Below are positions 1-10,489 of a stretch of 64,000 nucleotides of DNA, piece after piece. The DNA comes from Phytophthora sp. 'mugwort' (lineage: Eukaryota; Oomycota; Peronosporomycetes; Peronosporales; Peronosporaceae). Under the pieces are notes generated by a model. That model ran no database searches. It was given only the letters and a program-made list of their open reading frames with translations, and had not been told where the DNA came from. Where the stretch lies: the NCBI GenBank assembly GCA_033558025.1, contig JAUCEF010000013.1, positions 3,341,001 through 3,405,000 on the forward strand, written 5' to 3'. How positions within the stretch are numbered: position 1 is the first letter of the stretch; each line of letters starts with the position of its first letter. Position numbers and translations under genes: made by a program.

Positions 1-47
1 CGGTGAATCAAAGCTGACCATTTAATTAACAATTTTTGTTGCACTAG

Positions 48-713
48 GATGATCCGCCGTGTGAAGGTCAAACATCAAGCCATCAGCAGGGCCACAGACG
101 AATTTAAGCGATCCAAGAATGCGCTGATGGCAAAGTTGGGATCCCAGCTAGGTAAGATTAGAGCGTAGATTTAGTAGTTTGGGTTACCCTTAACGGTACA
201 TCCTTTTGTGTTTTTGTCACTTGCAAGCGCTTCGTCAGGTTGAAGGTGAACAAATGTTCAGTAAACGGCTGTCGCTGTTACTTTCCAACAACGTCGAACT
301 ACCCCCGCACATGGTCGACAAAGAGTTAGCATTGGCCAGATTACAATTCAAGAAAGCAAACTTACAAGCTACTTGCCAAACGTTAGCAGTGTTGGGCGCC
401 GCGCTACATCATGTGGAGACGGCAGGTGAAGTCAGTGGCCTTGAAATATCTTCAGGCGAGCAGCATTTTCTCGAACTCTTACGATGCGCTGTTGAAGGCG
501 ACCACGCGTTGACACCGCTCCTTATTAATGGGATACTGGGACAGTTTAATTCCGAACAGCGACGGAAGCCTCTTGTCGCGGTGAGTTACTTTTTATTATT
601 TATTTACAATTTCCCGCGGTTTCCACATGAAATACTAACTGGTCCATATAAATGTCTAGGGGCTGCTCGGATTGCTGTGTATAGGAGATACAGCAGTTCA
701 TACCAAAAAATAA
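48..713 (+). CDS. Unrecognised helical protein, 3' part of a spliced gene
   Basis: Three exon segments join in frame: 48..151, 228..580 and 660..713, with introns 152..227 (gtaaga...ttgcaag) and 581..659 (gtgagt...tgtctag, preceded by a ctaac branch-like site at about 634). The reading frame begins MIRRVKVKHQ and ends with GDTAVHTKK and TAA at 711-713. A possible acceptor (cactag) lies just before position 48, so earlier exons are probably outside the window, although the ATG at 49 could also be a start. The product is Leu/Lys/Glu-rich and looks alpha-helical, with no motif I recognise. It ends 115 bp from the 3' end of the opposing membrane-protein gene. The splice model rests on frame continuity and consensus sites; the function is unknown. 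Confidence 0.6.
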
Positions 714-828
714 TTACTAGAATGCTAAACATGCTAAGAATTATTTTAAGTAAAAGCAAGGTTTAATGAACATGAAGGTTTTTTCATCAAAAAAGTCAAT
801 TGTTTGCTACTCGCTAGGTGTGTATTCT

Positions 829-2001
829 TTACAATGCTACCCTACTCGCGCCAGCCTCCATTTGCGTCACATCAGGAGCTGCTGGTCCGCGCTGACGCAG
901 GTCAGTGCCCGTAAGACCCCTTCCTGAGGCTAGCGAAGTGGGCCCTAGGCTACCGGTGGCATTGCTGATGGGGTTCACCTCTTTGCAATCGCGCAGATCA
1001 TCTAGCCCATGTAGAAGGCCGCCGTCTTCATCCGCCTCCACAGATGGGGTCAAGTCCATGTGCTGGTAGCGGTATAATACCACACCCACGATAATAATGG
1101 CAGCGATTGCTGCAGCCACGCTGCCCACAACAGCAAACCACACCGGCCAGCTGAGCTCGGACATCACGTACTCATCGCTGTTTGCGAACTGGACGCTGAC
1201 GTCGAACTTCAGGTACACTCCTTCGCAAATGCCGTTCGGTTGATTCCGCGTCTGCAATACGTAACATGAGTTAATAGCCGAACTATTCGCCTGCTTCGTC
1301 ACCAACTTCGCGCCGTCCGTGGACCACGGGACCGAGTATAAGAACGTTCCAGCTTTCATGTCGCTCCCACGCGAGCCGTCCGCGACGAAGTGGTACGTCA
1401 CGTCGCCACCAGAGCTGGTGAACGAAACACTCTCCGATGCATCATAACGGGAAGAATTGGACTTCCACACTGCCAACAGGTTGCCACATTGCACGAGTCC
1501 GCTCTGGTGGAACATCCGGACGGCCAGACAGTCGGTGGACTGGCACTTGCTGCCCTGCTTGAAGAAGATCCAGTCGCTGGCCATATTGGACGCGTTAAGC
1601 GTCGTGAGCACCTGGTCTATCGCGCACTGCTCGAAGCGTCGGGCTAGCGTCGCGTTGCCCAAACAGCGCCGCCGGTTCCGCGCCTGGAAGAGCTTGGTGC
1701 AGCCCACGACGGTGCTGACGCACTCGTGGCCACCGGCACACGCGCACTCGTCGTCGTTGCAGAAGACATCGTCGATCTGTATGCCTCCTGCGGCGTTGCA
1801 CACTTCCACGCTGTCACTGCCGCTCGCTTCAGTGCAGTTCTTTGCCAGGTAGCCACAGGCGCTGCATTCGGACGCGTTCACAAGGTCCACCAGAGTCGAG
1901 ATCAGCACCGCCAGCGACGCAACCCATAACCACCAATGGTGCAGCGTCCGGTTCGTTGAATGCGCGGTCGAACGTGCCGATCGGATACCTGTAGACGCCA
2001 T
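829..2001 (-). CDS. Cys-rich type I membrane protein, function unknown
   Basis: A 390-residue product if translation starts at the ATG at 2001; the open frame continues upstream only to a GTG. A hydrophobic segment at about residues 23-43 could be a signal peptide or signal anchor. It is followed by an ectodomain of about 240 residues with around 17 cysteines and several N-glycosylation sequons (NCT, NAT, NSS). A second hydrophobic segment lies at about 285-312, followed by a cytosolic tail of 78 residues. This layout fits a secreted or plasma-membrane protein with disulfides. I do not recognise the ectodomain family. The gene is divergent from the enkurin gene, with starts about 170 bp apart. 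Confidence 0.75.
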   Translation of the reverse strand: MASTGIRSARSTAHSTNRTLHHWWLWVASLAVLISTLVDLVNASECSACGYLAKNCTEASGSDSVEVCNAAGGIQIDDVFCNDDECACAGGHECVSTVVGCTKLFQARNRRRCLGNATLARRFEQCAIDQVLTTLNASNMASDWIFFKQGSKCQSTDCLAVRMFHQSGLVQCGNLLAVWKSNSSRYDASESVSFTSSGGDVTYHFVADGSRGSDMKAGTFLYSVPWSTDGAKLVTKQANSSAINSCYVLQTRNQPNGICEGVYLKFDVSVQFANSDEYVMSELSWPVWFAVVGSVAAAIAAIIIVGVVLYRYQHMDLTPSVEADEDGGLLHGLDDLRDCKEVNPISNATGSLGPTSLASGRGLTGTDLRQRGPAAPDVTQMEAGASRVAL

Positions 2002-2172
2002 ACCGAGCAGGCAAGGCAGTCTCAACGTGTCCTCTCGACGTTCTGATGATGAAGGCACTCGAAAGTGAACTGGACAGAGGTGTCAAACACTAATGATCGT
2101 TTTTAAAGGGAGATGTGGTGCACAGCAATACGTCACAATCAATTAAGCACACAGTCGTTTCGTTCACAACGG
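2002..2172. promoter_or_regulatory. Shared intergenic region between divergent genes
   Basis: The membrane-protein gene starts at 2001 (-) and the enkurin gene at 2173 (+), or at 2113 if the first ATG is used. The 111-171 bp between them must hold both core promoters and 5' UTRs. No TATA box is evident. Bidirectional promoter function is inferred from spacing alone. Confidence 0.4.
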
Positions 2173-3499
2173 ATGAGCGCAGGTATAGGCTACCGCCGCC
2201 GCGATGCGAACGCGTCGGACGCGATCGCGGCCATCCTGCACCCGGACGAGGGTTTTCGGTGCGTAGCCTGCCTCCTCCTGCCTTCTTGCTTCGATTTGCT
2301 TTGCAGTTAACGGATCTTTATGCGTTAAAAGCTCGGTCACTAACGCGACTTGTTGGGTTGTTGTTGATTGCAGCGAGAAGCAGCAGCGGAGAGGGGTGAC
2401 GCCAAGGAACTTTGAGCGCGAAAACAAGTTGCGCGTGAAGAAATTGCAAGCGGAGAACCGCGAGCGGCGGCGGCGAGAGGTGCGACGAATACATGCAGTG
2501 CGAGCTTTGTGAGCTGGACTGGGCGTTAAGTGGACGTGGTGATTGACAGGAAGCCAAGCAGCAGCAGGAGTTCAAGCTGACGAGGTTTAAAAGCGTGCGT
2601 TCGCGGGTATATCGAGAGGATGAGGTGCAGTAATGACATCCCGTTTGAAGTTGCTTAGCTGCCCCCGGCTGACATCTTGATGACCTTTTTGCATGCAGTC
2701 ACCCAAAGAGCAAGTTAAAAAGCACGAGTTTTTGCGACGTGGCGGGCGGTCGTCTTCATCCGAGTCTGTGTCAGGATCGTCGGCTTCATTGTCATGTACG
2801 CCTGGTGCCCCTCGAAGTGAGCCTGGATCGATTTCCAGGCTACAGTCTCCGTCGCACTCGACAGGTAGTAACAGCAGCCGTCATATCCACCGCAAGGCAC
2901 CAGTTCCATCGTCGAGGGAGCTGGAGCAGAGGAAGGAGGAACTTGCGAAAATGGTAAGAACTAGTGGTTTTGAGAGTTGTGAGACCACCTGATTGACTGA
3001 CTAATGGTGAAATTGCTCATTGTAGAGCAAGAAAGAAAGCGTCGACTTTGTCAACGCCAACGCGTGGGAAGTTATTAAGAAGGCACCCGCCTTACGCATC
3101 GAAGCACAGGATTCCCGGCAAGTGAATCGCAACTTTGGTCGCATTCCGCGGTATTTGCTGGCGCGCAAGGAGCAGTGGGCTAGAGAGGAGGAAGAACGGC
3201 GGAAGAATGCGCCGGATCCAGATTGTCCTCCAGGTATGGTTCTACTCGACGAAGATGAGCGCGTTCGCACTTTGAACGTGCTGCGGAAATCATTGACAGA
3301 GGCTCAGTTACGCATGAACACGCTGCCACTCCGTATCGAGACACTTAACCAAATCCGGCGGAAGAACGAGCTGGAAACGAAACTACAGGAGATCGAGGAC
3401 GCCATCAAAGTTTTCGATCGCACCAAAGTCTACGTTGTAGCCCCTGTTGCTAGTGATGCAGAGAACAACCGTGAACGCATGGCGAGTATTGCTGCATAA
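2173..3499 (+). CDS. Enkurin-domain protein (axonemal/flagellar)
   Basis: Five exons join cleanly: 2173..2258, 2374..2479, 2550..2624, 2699..2953 and 3026..3499, giving 331 residues. All introns are GT-AG and 70-115 bp long. Family hallmarks appear in order: TPRNFERENK and a basic helix; the FKLTRFKSVRSRV segment; a Ser-rich linker; NFGRIPRYLLARK; then the enkurin core with CPPGMVLLDEDER and LETKLQEIEDAIK near the C-terminus. Enkurin proteins are microtubule inner proteins or adaptors of motile axonemes, so the gene is probably used in biflagellate zoospores. An upstream in-frame ATG at 2113 would add 20 residues with no family resemblance, so 2173 is preferred. Recognition is by motif, with no search run. 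Confidence 0.85.
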
Positions 3500-3560
3500 C
3501 GGGTTCAGTTCAGAACGATATGTATTAGGAGCACGTAAGCAGAAAACGATGCTCTGCAAA

Positions 3561-4682
3561 TTAGCTCATAGAAGAGAGGAAGGCCTCCACGTCCTCTGTA
3601 TCAAGCTCGTTGAATTCTCCCTCGCTAATCACTGGCTGCTTCTTCGACTTGCGTTTGAGGTTATAACGATGCCACTCGGAACGGAAGTGCTCACGGTACT
3701 TGCTCATGTCACCACTAAAGTCGCCACCACACGTGCTGCATGGCCGTGTCTTCTTTGTCTCGCCACTTGCTGCCGCAGCTGCTACAACCGGGGCCGATGC
3801 AGCAGCAGCAGGAGCTGTAGACAATCCGAGACGCTCCGTCTTCTGTGAGATCTCATCGTCAATCGTATGTTCGCCCTCCTGATGGCTCTTCAGGTCGATC
3901 ACTTCCAGTGAGCCTTGACCCGCAGTGTGCTCCTGCACGAGCGAGTTGACGATGCGGTATGATCCTGGCGTGATTAGCACCACCATGCGCACAGTTTCGC
4001 TGCCAGTCTGCTCGACGATCTCTGCTCCTTCCTTCAACAGGCCCGTCTTAATGTCTTGCGCACCCGAGGCGGGCGTTGTTACCTGAATTTTCATTTTGGC
4101 ACGCGCCAACGGGATGTGCTCCGGCAGCTTCTTGATCAGCTCTAGCGCCTGCTGCTTGGCACTCCGGTTTGGAATAACCGCGTAGTGAATCTCCTTCATC
4201 ACGCGCTCAATTACCGTGTATGGGTACGGGCGGTTGGACATGGGGTTCACACACTTGTCTGCCACTATAGTGGCGATATCACGGTATATGCTGCAGACAA
4301 TGTAAATACAACAGCAAGTTAGGGAAGCTTTTCCAGATATACCCATTAAGACATACTTCTCGACGAGCGCCTTGCGCTCTCCCTCAGAGACTTGCAGCTC
4401 GCCATGATCGAGGATGGCGCGACACGCCTGCTCCTCACTCTGCACATTGAAGGCCTTGGACCAGTCGCTCTTCTTGGCGAACTTGCCCTTGGACACATTC
4501 TCGTAGACCTTTGCGATCTGCAGCACCTCGTCAATATCCTCCTCCACACCGTTGCGCCAGTTAAACACTTTGTTCTTGTAGCACGCTATCTCGAAACGCT
4601 TCCCGCCCTTACGCATGCGCACAACGGCCACGTTCGTTAGCACTATCTTGCCCACGGGCTGGCTGATGCGGCCGCCACTCAT
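3561..4682 (-). CDS. SBDS: SBDS ribosome-maturation protein with C-terminal C2H2 zinc finger
   Basis: SBDS works with the GTPase EFL1 to release eIF6 from pre-60S subunits. The N-terminal domain shows LTNVAVVRMRKGGKRFEIACY, then VFNWRNGVEEDIDEVLQ, and RDIATIVADKCVNP marks the central domain. The open frame is 373 codons, but 4291..4356 looks like an in-frame 66-bp intron (GTATGT, a CTAAC site, CTGCAG). Removing it gives VENIYRDIA and a 351-residue protein that aligns with the family. An acidic/Ala-rich linker follows the core, then a C2H2 finger at about 293-316 (CSTC...H-x5-H, HRYNLKRK) resembling the U1/Rei1/ANKZF1 type. Yeast and human SBDS lack this finger. The start is the ATG at 4682. 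Confidence 0.93.
   Translation of the reverse strand: MSGGRISQPVGKIVLTNVAVVRMRKGGKRFEIACYKNKVFNWRNGVEEDIDEVLQIAKVYENVSKGKFAKKSDWSKAFNVQSEEQACRAILDHGELQVSEGERKALVEKYVLMGISGKASLTCCCIYIVCSIYRDIATIVADKCVNPMSNRPYPYTVIERVMKEIHYAVIPNRSAKQQALELIKKLPEHIPLARAKMKIQVTTPASGAQDIKTGLLKEGAEIVEQTGSETVRMVVLITPGSYRIVNSLVQEHTAGQGSLEVIDLKSHQEGEHTIDDEISQKTERLGLSTAPAAAASAPVVAAAAASGETKKTRPCSTCGGDFSGDMSKYREHFRSEWHRYNLKRKSKKQPVISEGEFNELDTEDVEAFLSSMS
4291..4356 (-). other. In-frame 66-bp intron in SBDS
   Basis: On the minus strand it begins GTATGT and ends CTGCAG, with CTAAC about 30 nt before the acceptor. Its length is a multiple of three and it has no stop, so the unspliced frame stays open and would insert 22 mostly hydrophobic residues. 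The insertion falls between two conserved SBDS motifs. Confidence 0.8.
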
Positions 4683-5074
4683 GCCCCTTGCTGTGCCTTT
4701 CTTGCTTAGATAGATCGGTTAGTGGCGGAGTTGTGTCGCTTTTTTTTTTAGTTGTACTGTGATCGACGGAAAATTGGCGTGACAAAATTTCTGTCGAACG
4801 AAGATTGCTTCACACACAACATACCGGATTACCCCGTTTGTTGCTGACAGTTATGTCGCAGAATATACCCTGAAGAAAGATCAGTAAAAACATTGTGCTT
4901 GTCCAACTCCACTGCTTATTCATTAAGGAAGTTATAGCAGCGCTCGCAGCTACCGAAGTCTCTAGCGTCATCTATCTCTCTTACAGCACAATTAATCAGA
5001 CTGGGACTACATGTAGCAAGCTCACCAACCAACTCGCTCGCACGACCAGCACTTCGGACACCTGAAGTACACCC

Positions 5075-6567
5075 CTATTGTAGCCGGACATAAAAGGTGT
5101 GAGTGTCAAGCTCATCCCAAGCCTTGTAGATCCTATTTGCTTCGACAGCTCCGTCCGGGGCAGTCATCTTGAATGGTTTACCAGGCACTCGCTTCTTGAG
5201 CTGCGCGCGCAGATCAACTACCCAGTGGCCGCGCATTTTCTCTTCCAGTGGCTTATTCCAAGCCACGTCAGCCATTGGCACGCCGCCGTTGCACTCTTCG
5301 GAACGCTCATGAGCACCACGTTGATGCTAGCTTCGTATGCGATAGCTTCGTCGGTCCAATGACCTGGGAAGTCTTTTCATAGCAACAGCAGGTTCTTATA
5401 GCATAGCACGCTCTGCAAAATGAAATCGAAGAAACTCGATAGACAAATAGCTATTCCTCCAGCCTGAAAATAATACGGAACGAGTTAGTTAAACATTATA
5501 GTAAAATAAAAATACCCTTTGCAAATTTACATGTGTGTTACCATAGGCTTGAAGTGATGTGTCCTTTTGAAGCTGGCTGATAGACTGCCACATCTGCACA
5601 CCGAATCCATGCCTGAGGCGGGTGTTCTGCTCTCTTGTTGCGGAGACTACCAATGGACTTGTCTTGAAGACAACGAACGGTGGGAGATTGGTGCCCGTGG
5701 AGTCCGTCAACAACATCGCGGTGGCGCACTCCTTGTTCTTCCCTCCCGTACCGCACCCAAACAGTTTTAGGGCTCTTGATTGCCGATTGTTTTGGTAGGC
5801 GTATAGACAAAGAAGGCAAGTAAACATCACAACATGAATTAACTTAGTCAGACATGTAAATCAATATATATTAGCAGTGCAATGCGTACCTCTTTGATCG
5901 GCTTTGTATAGATTTTTAAAATGCCGAGTCTTAAGCTTTTGCAGTCACCTCTTTGCTGAAGGCTGCTGCGATGCTCTCGAGGTCGGCAAGCGAGCGCCGG
6001 CCTTGCTGCGTTTCGCACGCATCGACAGCTTGTGACGAGATTTAAAGGCCTTCACCATCGCCCATGAAGCGCGCAAGGGCGCCATACCAGATCAAAAGCA
6101 ACGTCGAGGCCAGTAAGGGCAGCCTGATAGTCGAAATAGGGACGCCCCGTCCTCAAATCGTTAATCCACACCACCAGTTCCTCCTCTGCTTCCACAGGGA
6201 GGGCGGCCCCCGTTCCGCGTCTTCTGGCCTTACTTTTCGCTCTGCCCCTTGACCGTTGCGTCGCTGCTTTGACAAGGCTGTGCCTTTTGTGCCATTGGTA
6301 AATGAGTTTTCGTCGCTGCTCTTGTGCATATCCATCTAGACCAGTATATAATGTTGTAATAACAGCTCGAACGTCACCACATGCGCCCATGCCGAAAGCT
6401 CCGCGGCTGAGACGGCTGCGCTCCTGCCTCGCATGGCGCCAATTCGCTGTGATGGACAGCGTGTAATGCCCGGTGATATCAATGATAAACCGAGAGCCGA
6501 TATACCCTGATTTAATTGGCCCGGTGGGATTTGTCAGTAATATACAGCCGTCAGGAAGTCGCTGCAT
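5075..6567 (-). pseudogene. Degenerate CENP-B/pogo-type DDE transposase
   Basis: Minus-strand fragments follow transposase order. The N-terminal part (6567-6052) has a helix-turn-helix-like Gln/Arg-rich segment ending in LPVEAEEELVVWINDLR, typical of CENP-B/Tc5-like DNA-binding domains. The middle part (5830-5489) has FGCGTGGKNKECATAM followed by LTDSTGTNLPPFVVFK, the core of a DDE_1 endonuclease. The C-terminal part (5281-5075) has DVAWNKPLEEKMRGHWV. Frameshifts and stops separate the pieces, so no intact protein can be made. I could not define terminal inverted repeats. Family assignment is from motif memory of the pogo/Tigger group. Confidence 0.65.
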
Positions 6568-6599
6568 GCATTTTGTGCAACGAAATTAAAAATTCGATT

Positions 6600-8220
6600 C
6601 TTAGTGACGTAACAAACAAAAACTGGTAAAAGGTGGTGGGCGTGACTCTCAGAACGAATGACTGCTGACAGATCTCATCCAACAACTAACTATCACGCGC
6701 TCATTCGTGAAGCTTTCCACTAAAACTCCAACCGCCTGTAAGGAGCCGACGCCGCTACCGCGGCCAGCGGTGCCACGGCATGACACAGTACCACTGGAAG
6801 AAGTGGCTCCATGAGTTTGGCGCAGATGCTTTGAATAGCACGGTACTGAAGCCGGGACGCCGGGGACCCCAAATCCGGTTTTCGGACCTCGAGCAGCGAT
6901 AACCGTTAATAATATTACTATTGTTAATATTTATAAATCTCAATTTCAATGCAAATAGAGTTCTAGAATGGGTCGAGGAGATGCGGCGGGACAAAATTCG
7001 AGCGGTGTCTGCTCATGATGAGCAATCAAGCTCGAGCATCAGTTTATTGAGGAGCGATCCAAGGCCGCCTCCATCGAACATCTGCGTCGCTTTCTCACGC
7101 AAAATCTCTTTTTGTCACAGATCACGCATAAGGGACGCTGGCAGCGATCGGATGTCCAGGTAAAATTGATAATCTTAAAAAAAATGTTTGCTATGTTGTG
7201 TATTTGTACTATTATGCTAGATCATAGCGGACGAGTTTGGACACTGTACGGTATAAACGCGAGCCCAGCTCAGACTTGCAGGGATAAGAAAATACGAGCA
7301 TTCCTTGAACATGTACCAGTCCTCTATTTACGCCGACATGAACCCAAGACGACAACCACCTTTCCAGGCGGAGAGATGTCGATGTTGCTCAAGGTATGTG
7401 TGCTGTTAGAGTCTCAAAATCTGCAATGCAATTTTTTTATTTTGATGCAGGAATGCCTGAGAAATCGTTCCGCGCTAGTATTTTTGTGTATGCATTGACT
7501 ACCGGCGTCAAATTGCCTCCGCCCGCCGTCTTTGCCGGAAAAGCGATGCAAGGTCGAAGCTAAGGTGCAAAAAATACTACACAAGGAAGAGAAGTGGATG
7601 GTCCAAGGACCAGTTCAGCGAACCAGGTTTCCCGCTCGAGGAAGAAACCGACGGCAGTCAAATTTCAGCCGCCGACGAGTCAAGTCGCAGAGACGACAAA
7701 AAAAACTGGAGCATCACACGGCAGAATCGCAGCGCAGAGCAACCCGAGAAGAAGGAGCCAGAGTCCCCCACTTTATTTGCCATACCAGGAAACCCACCAG
7801 TATCAGTGACACGCTCGTCGGTCGATCTTCGCGGTAATGTCGTACGGCTTGAATGTCTGGCTGATCTTCCTGACGGAACATTGTTGCCCCGGTTGGGCAT
7901 GACAACTACTCTACCAACGCACCGAGGTCGGAGGTGCCAAGGGCTCCGCCGATGGTCATTTTTGCAGGGTCGTGTGTAAAATCGCCGCATGATATGCCCA
8001 TACGTATCGTCCCTTTCGTGATGTCAAACGCCATGGGTCCACCGTAGCCGTGATAGCCGACATAAAACCCAGGAGTTGTCAAGCAGCTCCGCATCCTCAT
8101 TCAGACAGAGAACTCTTGGCCTGAAGTTGCACTGAAATAGTAACATAAAATAAGGTAATACTAAAAAATTACTTAGAACATAATAACATTCGGTACTAAA
8201 ATTGTCTGCCACGGTAAAAG
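6600..8220. other. Decayed coding relics, possibly transposon-derived
   Basis: Short plus-strand stretches look formerly coding: RYRGQRCHGMTQYHWKKW at about 6750-6810, EERSKAASIEHLRRFLTQ at about 7050, and MPEKSFRASIFVYALTTG at about 7450-7510, with intron-like junctions between some of them. The minus strand carries a fragment at 8100-7906 (YVGYHGYGGPMAFDITKG). None is long or continuous enough for a family call. The mix suggests old transposon debris. Confidence 0.3.
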
Positions 8221-9500
8221 TTCGGCGTTCCCCTGTTTCATCTGTTAATCAATTTAATAGTGGGATTCCTGTGAAATGCGCGGATCGCCAACACATCATA
8301 TAAAACTTGCTATTTAAAAGATATGTCGATCTTTTCGCAGATTTTCAATCAAAAGACGTTTGTCCCTCTTTATTACTGTGCCAGCCAATCAGATGGCTGA
8401 TGAATTGTAAACTGATTTTTATATCTATTTGCTATGTTCCGAAACAAAATACATTCGTCCGCGAGGTTTCACTAGATTTAGGAATAAAGCAGCAAATGCA
8501 TGGATCAGTAGCGAAAAACATGTTTACCTCGGCAGTAATCAAAAGCGATCCCGCCGCGGCGGTAGTGGCCTGGCTTTCGGTTCTAGGCTAAAGCGTCCCC
8601 TGATTTAAATTGTCGTCGTAAATACATAGCAGCGGTCAAGCTCATCGTCAGAGTCTACCTCTCCTACTGAGGCATCAATACGTTCTGTGCCTACCACCAT
8701 TGCTATAAAATCGTTGTAGTCCTCCTGTACCACATATAAAGATTGACAAGACTAAACGGGTTATCAAGGCGCACTGAGCAAGAACTTCATTTATCCAAAA
8801 GAAACTTGACGTGTGCTTCGACACGTGGTCACATTGATCAATGTGAAGGCAGTGCTAGAGATTCAATTTGTTGCACATCATCATTGGATTTTGGAGTTCA
8901 AAATCCTATGATGATGGACAACAAATTGTAAATGAAGGTTATTGAGTAGTAGCAGCACCGAAACCGAGGTGCATAACTGTATTTCTCTAGCTGGGTCCTT
9001 CAATGGTGAAATGCCTCCAAGTCTACAAGCCGCTATGTTCACACTTCGCCCTGAAATGATCTCGTCAATTGGTGGCAACTTTAAAGGCTTCGCGGACAAG
9101 TTATGCGGCTTCACGTTGCAAACGATGCATGCTATAAATCAGTGAAGCAGTTGTTGGACGCTGATACACATGACCCCCTTAAGATTCTCTTAACTTCTTG
9201 TACGATGCAGCGCATGCATGCTAGCCAGATGCGTCAATTTTGTCTACGTCGATAGGAAAAGCGGAGACCCAAGCTACATTTGCGCTGCTCCAAGAATAGT
9301 ATATACTGCAAACGAGTCGACAAGCAGCTGGTGTCGGTTGCCCCGGATACGGCTAACTTCGAGGCAAGACAAGAAAAAGCCCACGAAGCTCGAAATGAGT
9401 AGATGGCCAAGCTGGAAATTGTAATTGCGAATTTTGAGAGCAAATTACCATGTACGACTTATGAAGAGTTCATGGAGTCTGACAAGCAGCGCAGAGCCTG
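8221..9500. other. Intergenic region, only short unrecognised open frames
   Basis: AT-rich DNA with open frames below about 95 codons. A charged stretch near 9360-9440 (EARQEKAHEARNE, MAKLEIVIANFESK) looks like a broken coiled coil. I see no RNA gene, repeat array or identifiable protein. Confidence 0.3.
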
Positions 9501-10150
9501 AACTCGCACAAGTGATGAGTACGGTAGCAAATAGGCCGACCCCCGGATATAATGCTGGAGCAATTTCCGCAGGCTTTTTGTATGTCAGAAACTCAAATTT
9601 AGTGCGCTAATATATTTGGGAAAGTGTGCATCCATCCACAGCCGATTTGATTCCGCACTCATCCATCATGAACACCAACGAGTCGGACGATTCAGACGGG
9701 AGCGCGCTCCTCATTCGGATGCTAGCGATTGCTGCCGAAGGCCAACGCAAGAAGCTCAAACGCTAGCGTGGGCAGACTTACTTGACCCGAGCATATCTTC
9801 ATCCAGAATCACGTCATGGAACGGCGTGGGAAGCGATAAATGCAGCAGGAAACGACAAAGCGTTCATACCTCACGACTGGCCTCGACATCAGTTGCTTTC
9901 ACTTCTCTCATACTTCGAAACACGGGGTTACCTGTAGGCTTCTTGGAGTTAATCAGCGCTTGATATTTCGTCTTGATGGATAATAGATCTCGCTGCATCC
10001 TCCCATTTTCGCTCGCGTACGTATTGTACTACTCCTGCACCATAGCCCAACCGTTCGAACCTGCCGGCGTGACTTCCTGGATCAAGTCCAAGAGGACATC
10101 AACGTCGCCTGCCGAGTAGTTCTCAGTGCCGGGTGCAGGCATGCCTCTCT
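9500..10150 (-). pseudogene. Myb/SANT-like repeat-family relic
   Basis: The minus strand from about 10142 reads MPAPGTENYSAGDVDVLLDL, then a tryptophan-containing helix and a stop, and continues in frame with ENGRMQRDLLSIKTKYQALI and NSKKPTGNP. This resembles the Myb/SANT-like proteins that are highly repeated in oomycete genomes and often associated with transposons. Later parts, toward 9500, are broken by several stops. It is treated as a decayed copy; the family call is from memory. Confidence 0.45.
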
Positions 10151-10312
10151 TCTTCGAGCGATGTTTCGTGTCTGCACGGTTGAGTGGGTCGGAAATGTTG
10201 CAGTGAGCGCGCTGAGTGCGCGTTGAAGTGTCGATCGAGTGCGGATGCAAACATTCTGTTTGATAGGCTTTTCTCAGATATATGCGTTTCGATGGGTTTG
10301 TGCGTCCCAAAC

Positions 10313-10367
10313 TCAGATTCATAATCAACCCGAGGGGGTGCCCCCCTCGGGTTGATTATGAATCTGA
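10313..10367. repeat. Perfect 26-bp palindrome with 3-nt spacer
   Basis: Arms 10313..10338 and 10342..10367 are exact reverse complements separated by TGC. Each arm contains a GAGGGGG/CCCCCTC core next to the spacer. The single-stranded form would make a 26-bp hairpin. No gene explains it. Confidence 0.9.
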
Positions 10368-10489
10368 AATGCTCTCAACGGTTTGATGAGCATAAAAATG
10401 GAGCGGCTATACAAGTCTGTGATTTGATTTTGTGTTAGGACACACAAAAAGCCTGCGTGAATCGCTTCACTGATGAATTTTAGTAGCAA

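Noticed and set aside
4295..4352. SBDS intron starting at GTCTTA or GTATAT
   Set aside because: Either donor shifts the frame. GTATGT at 4356 keeps the frame and restores the conserved YRDIATIVADK context.
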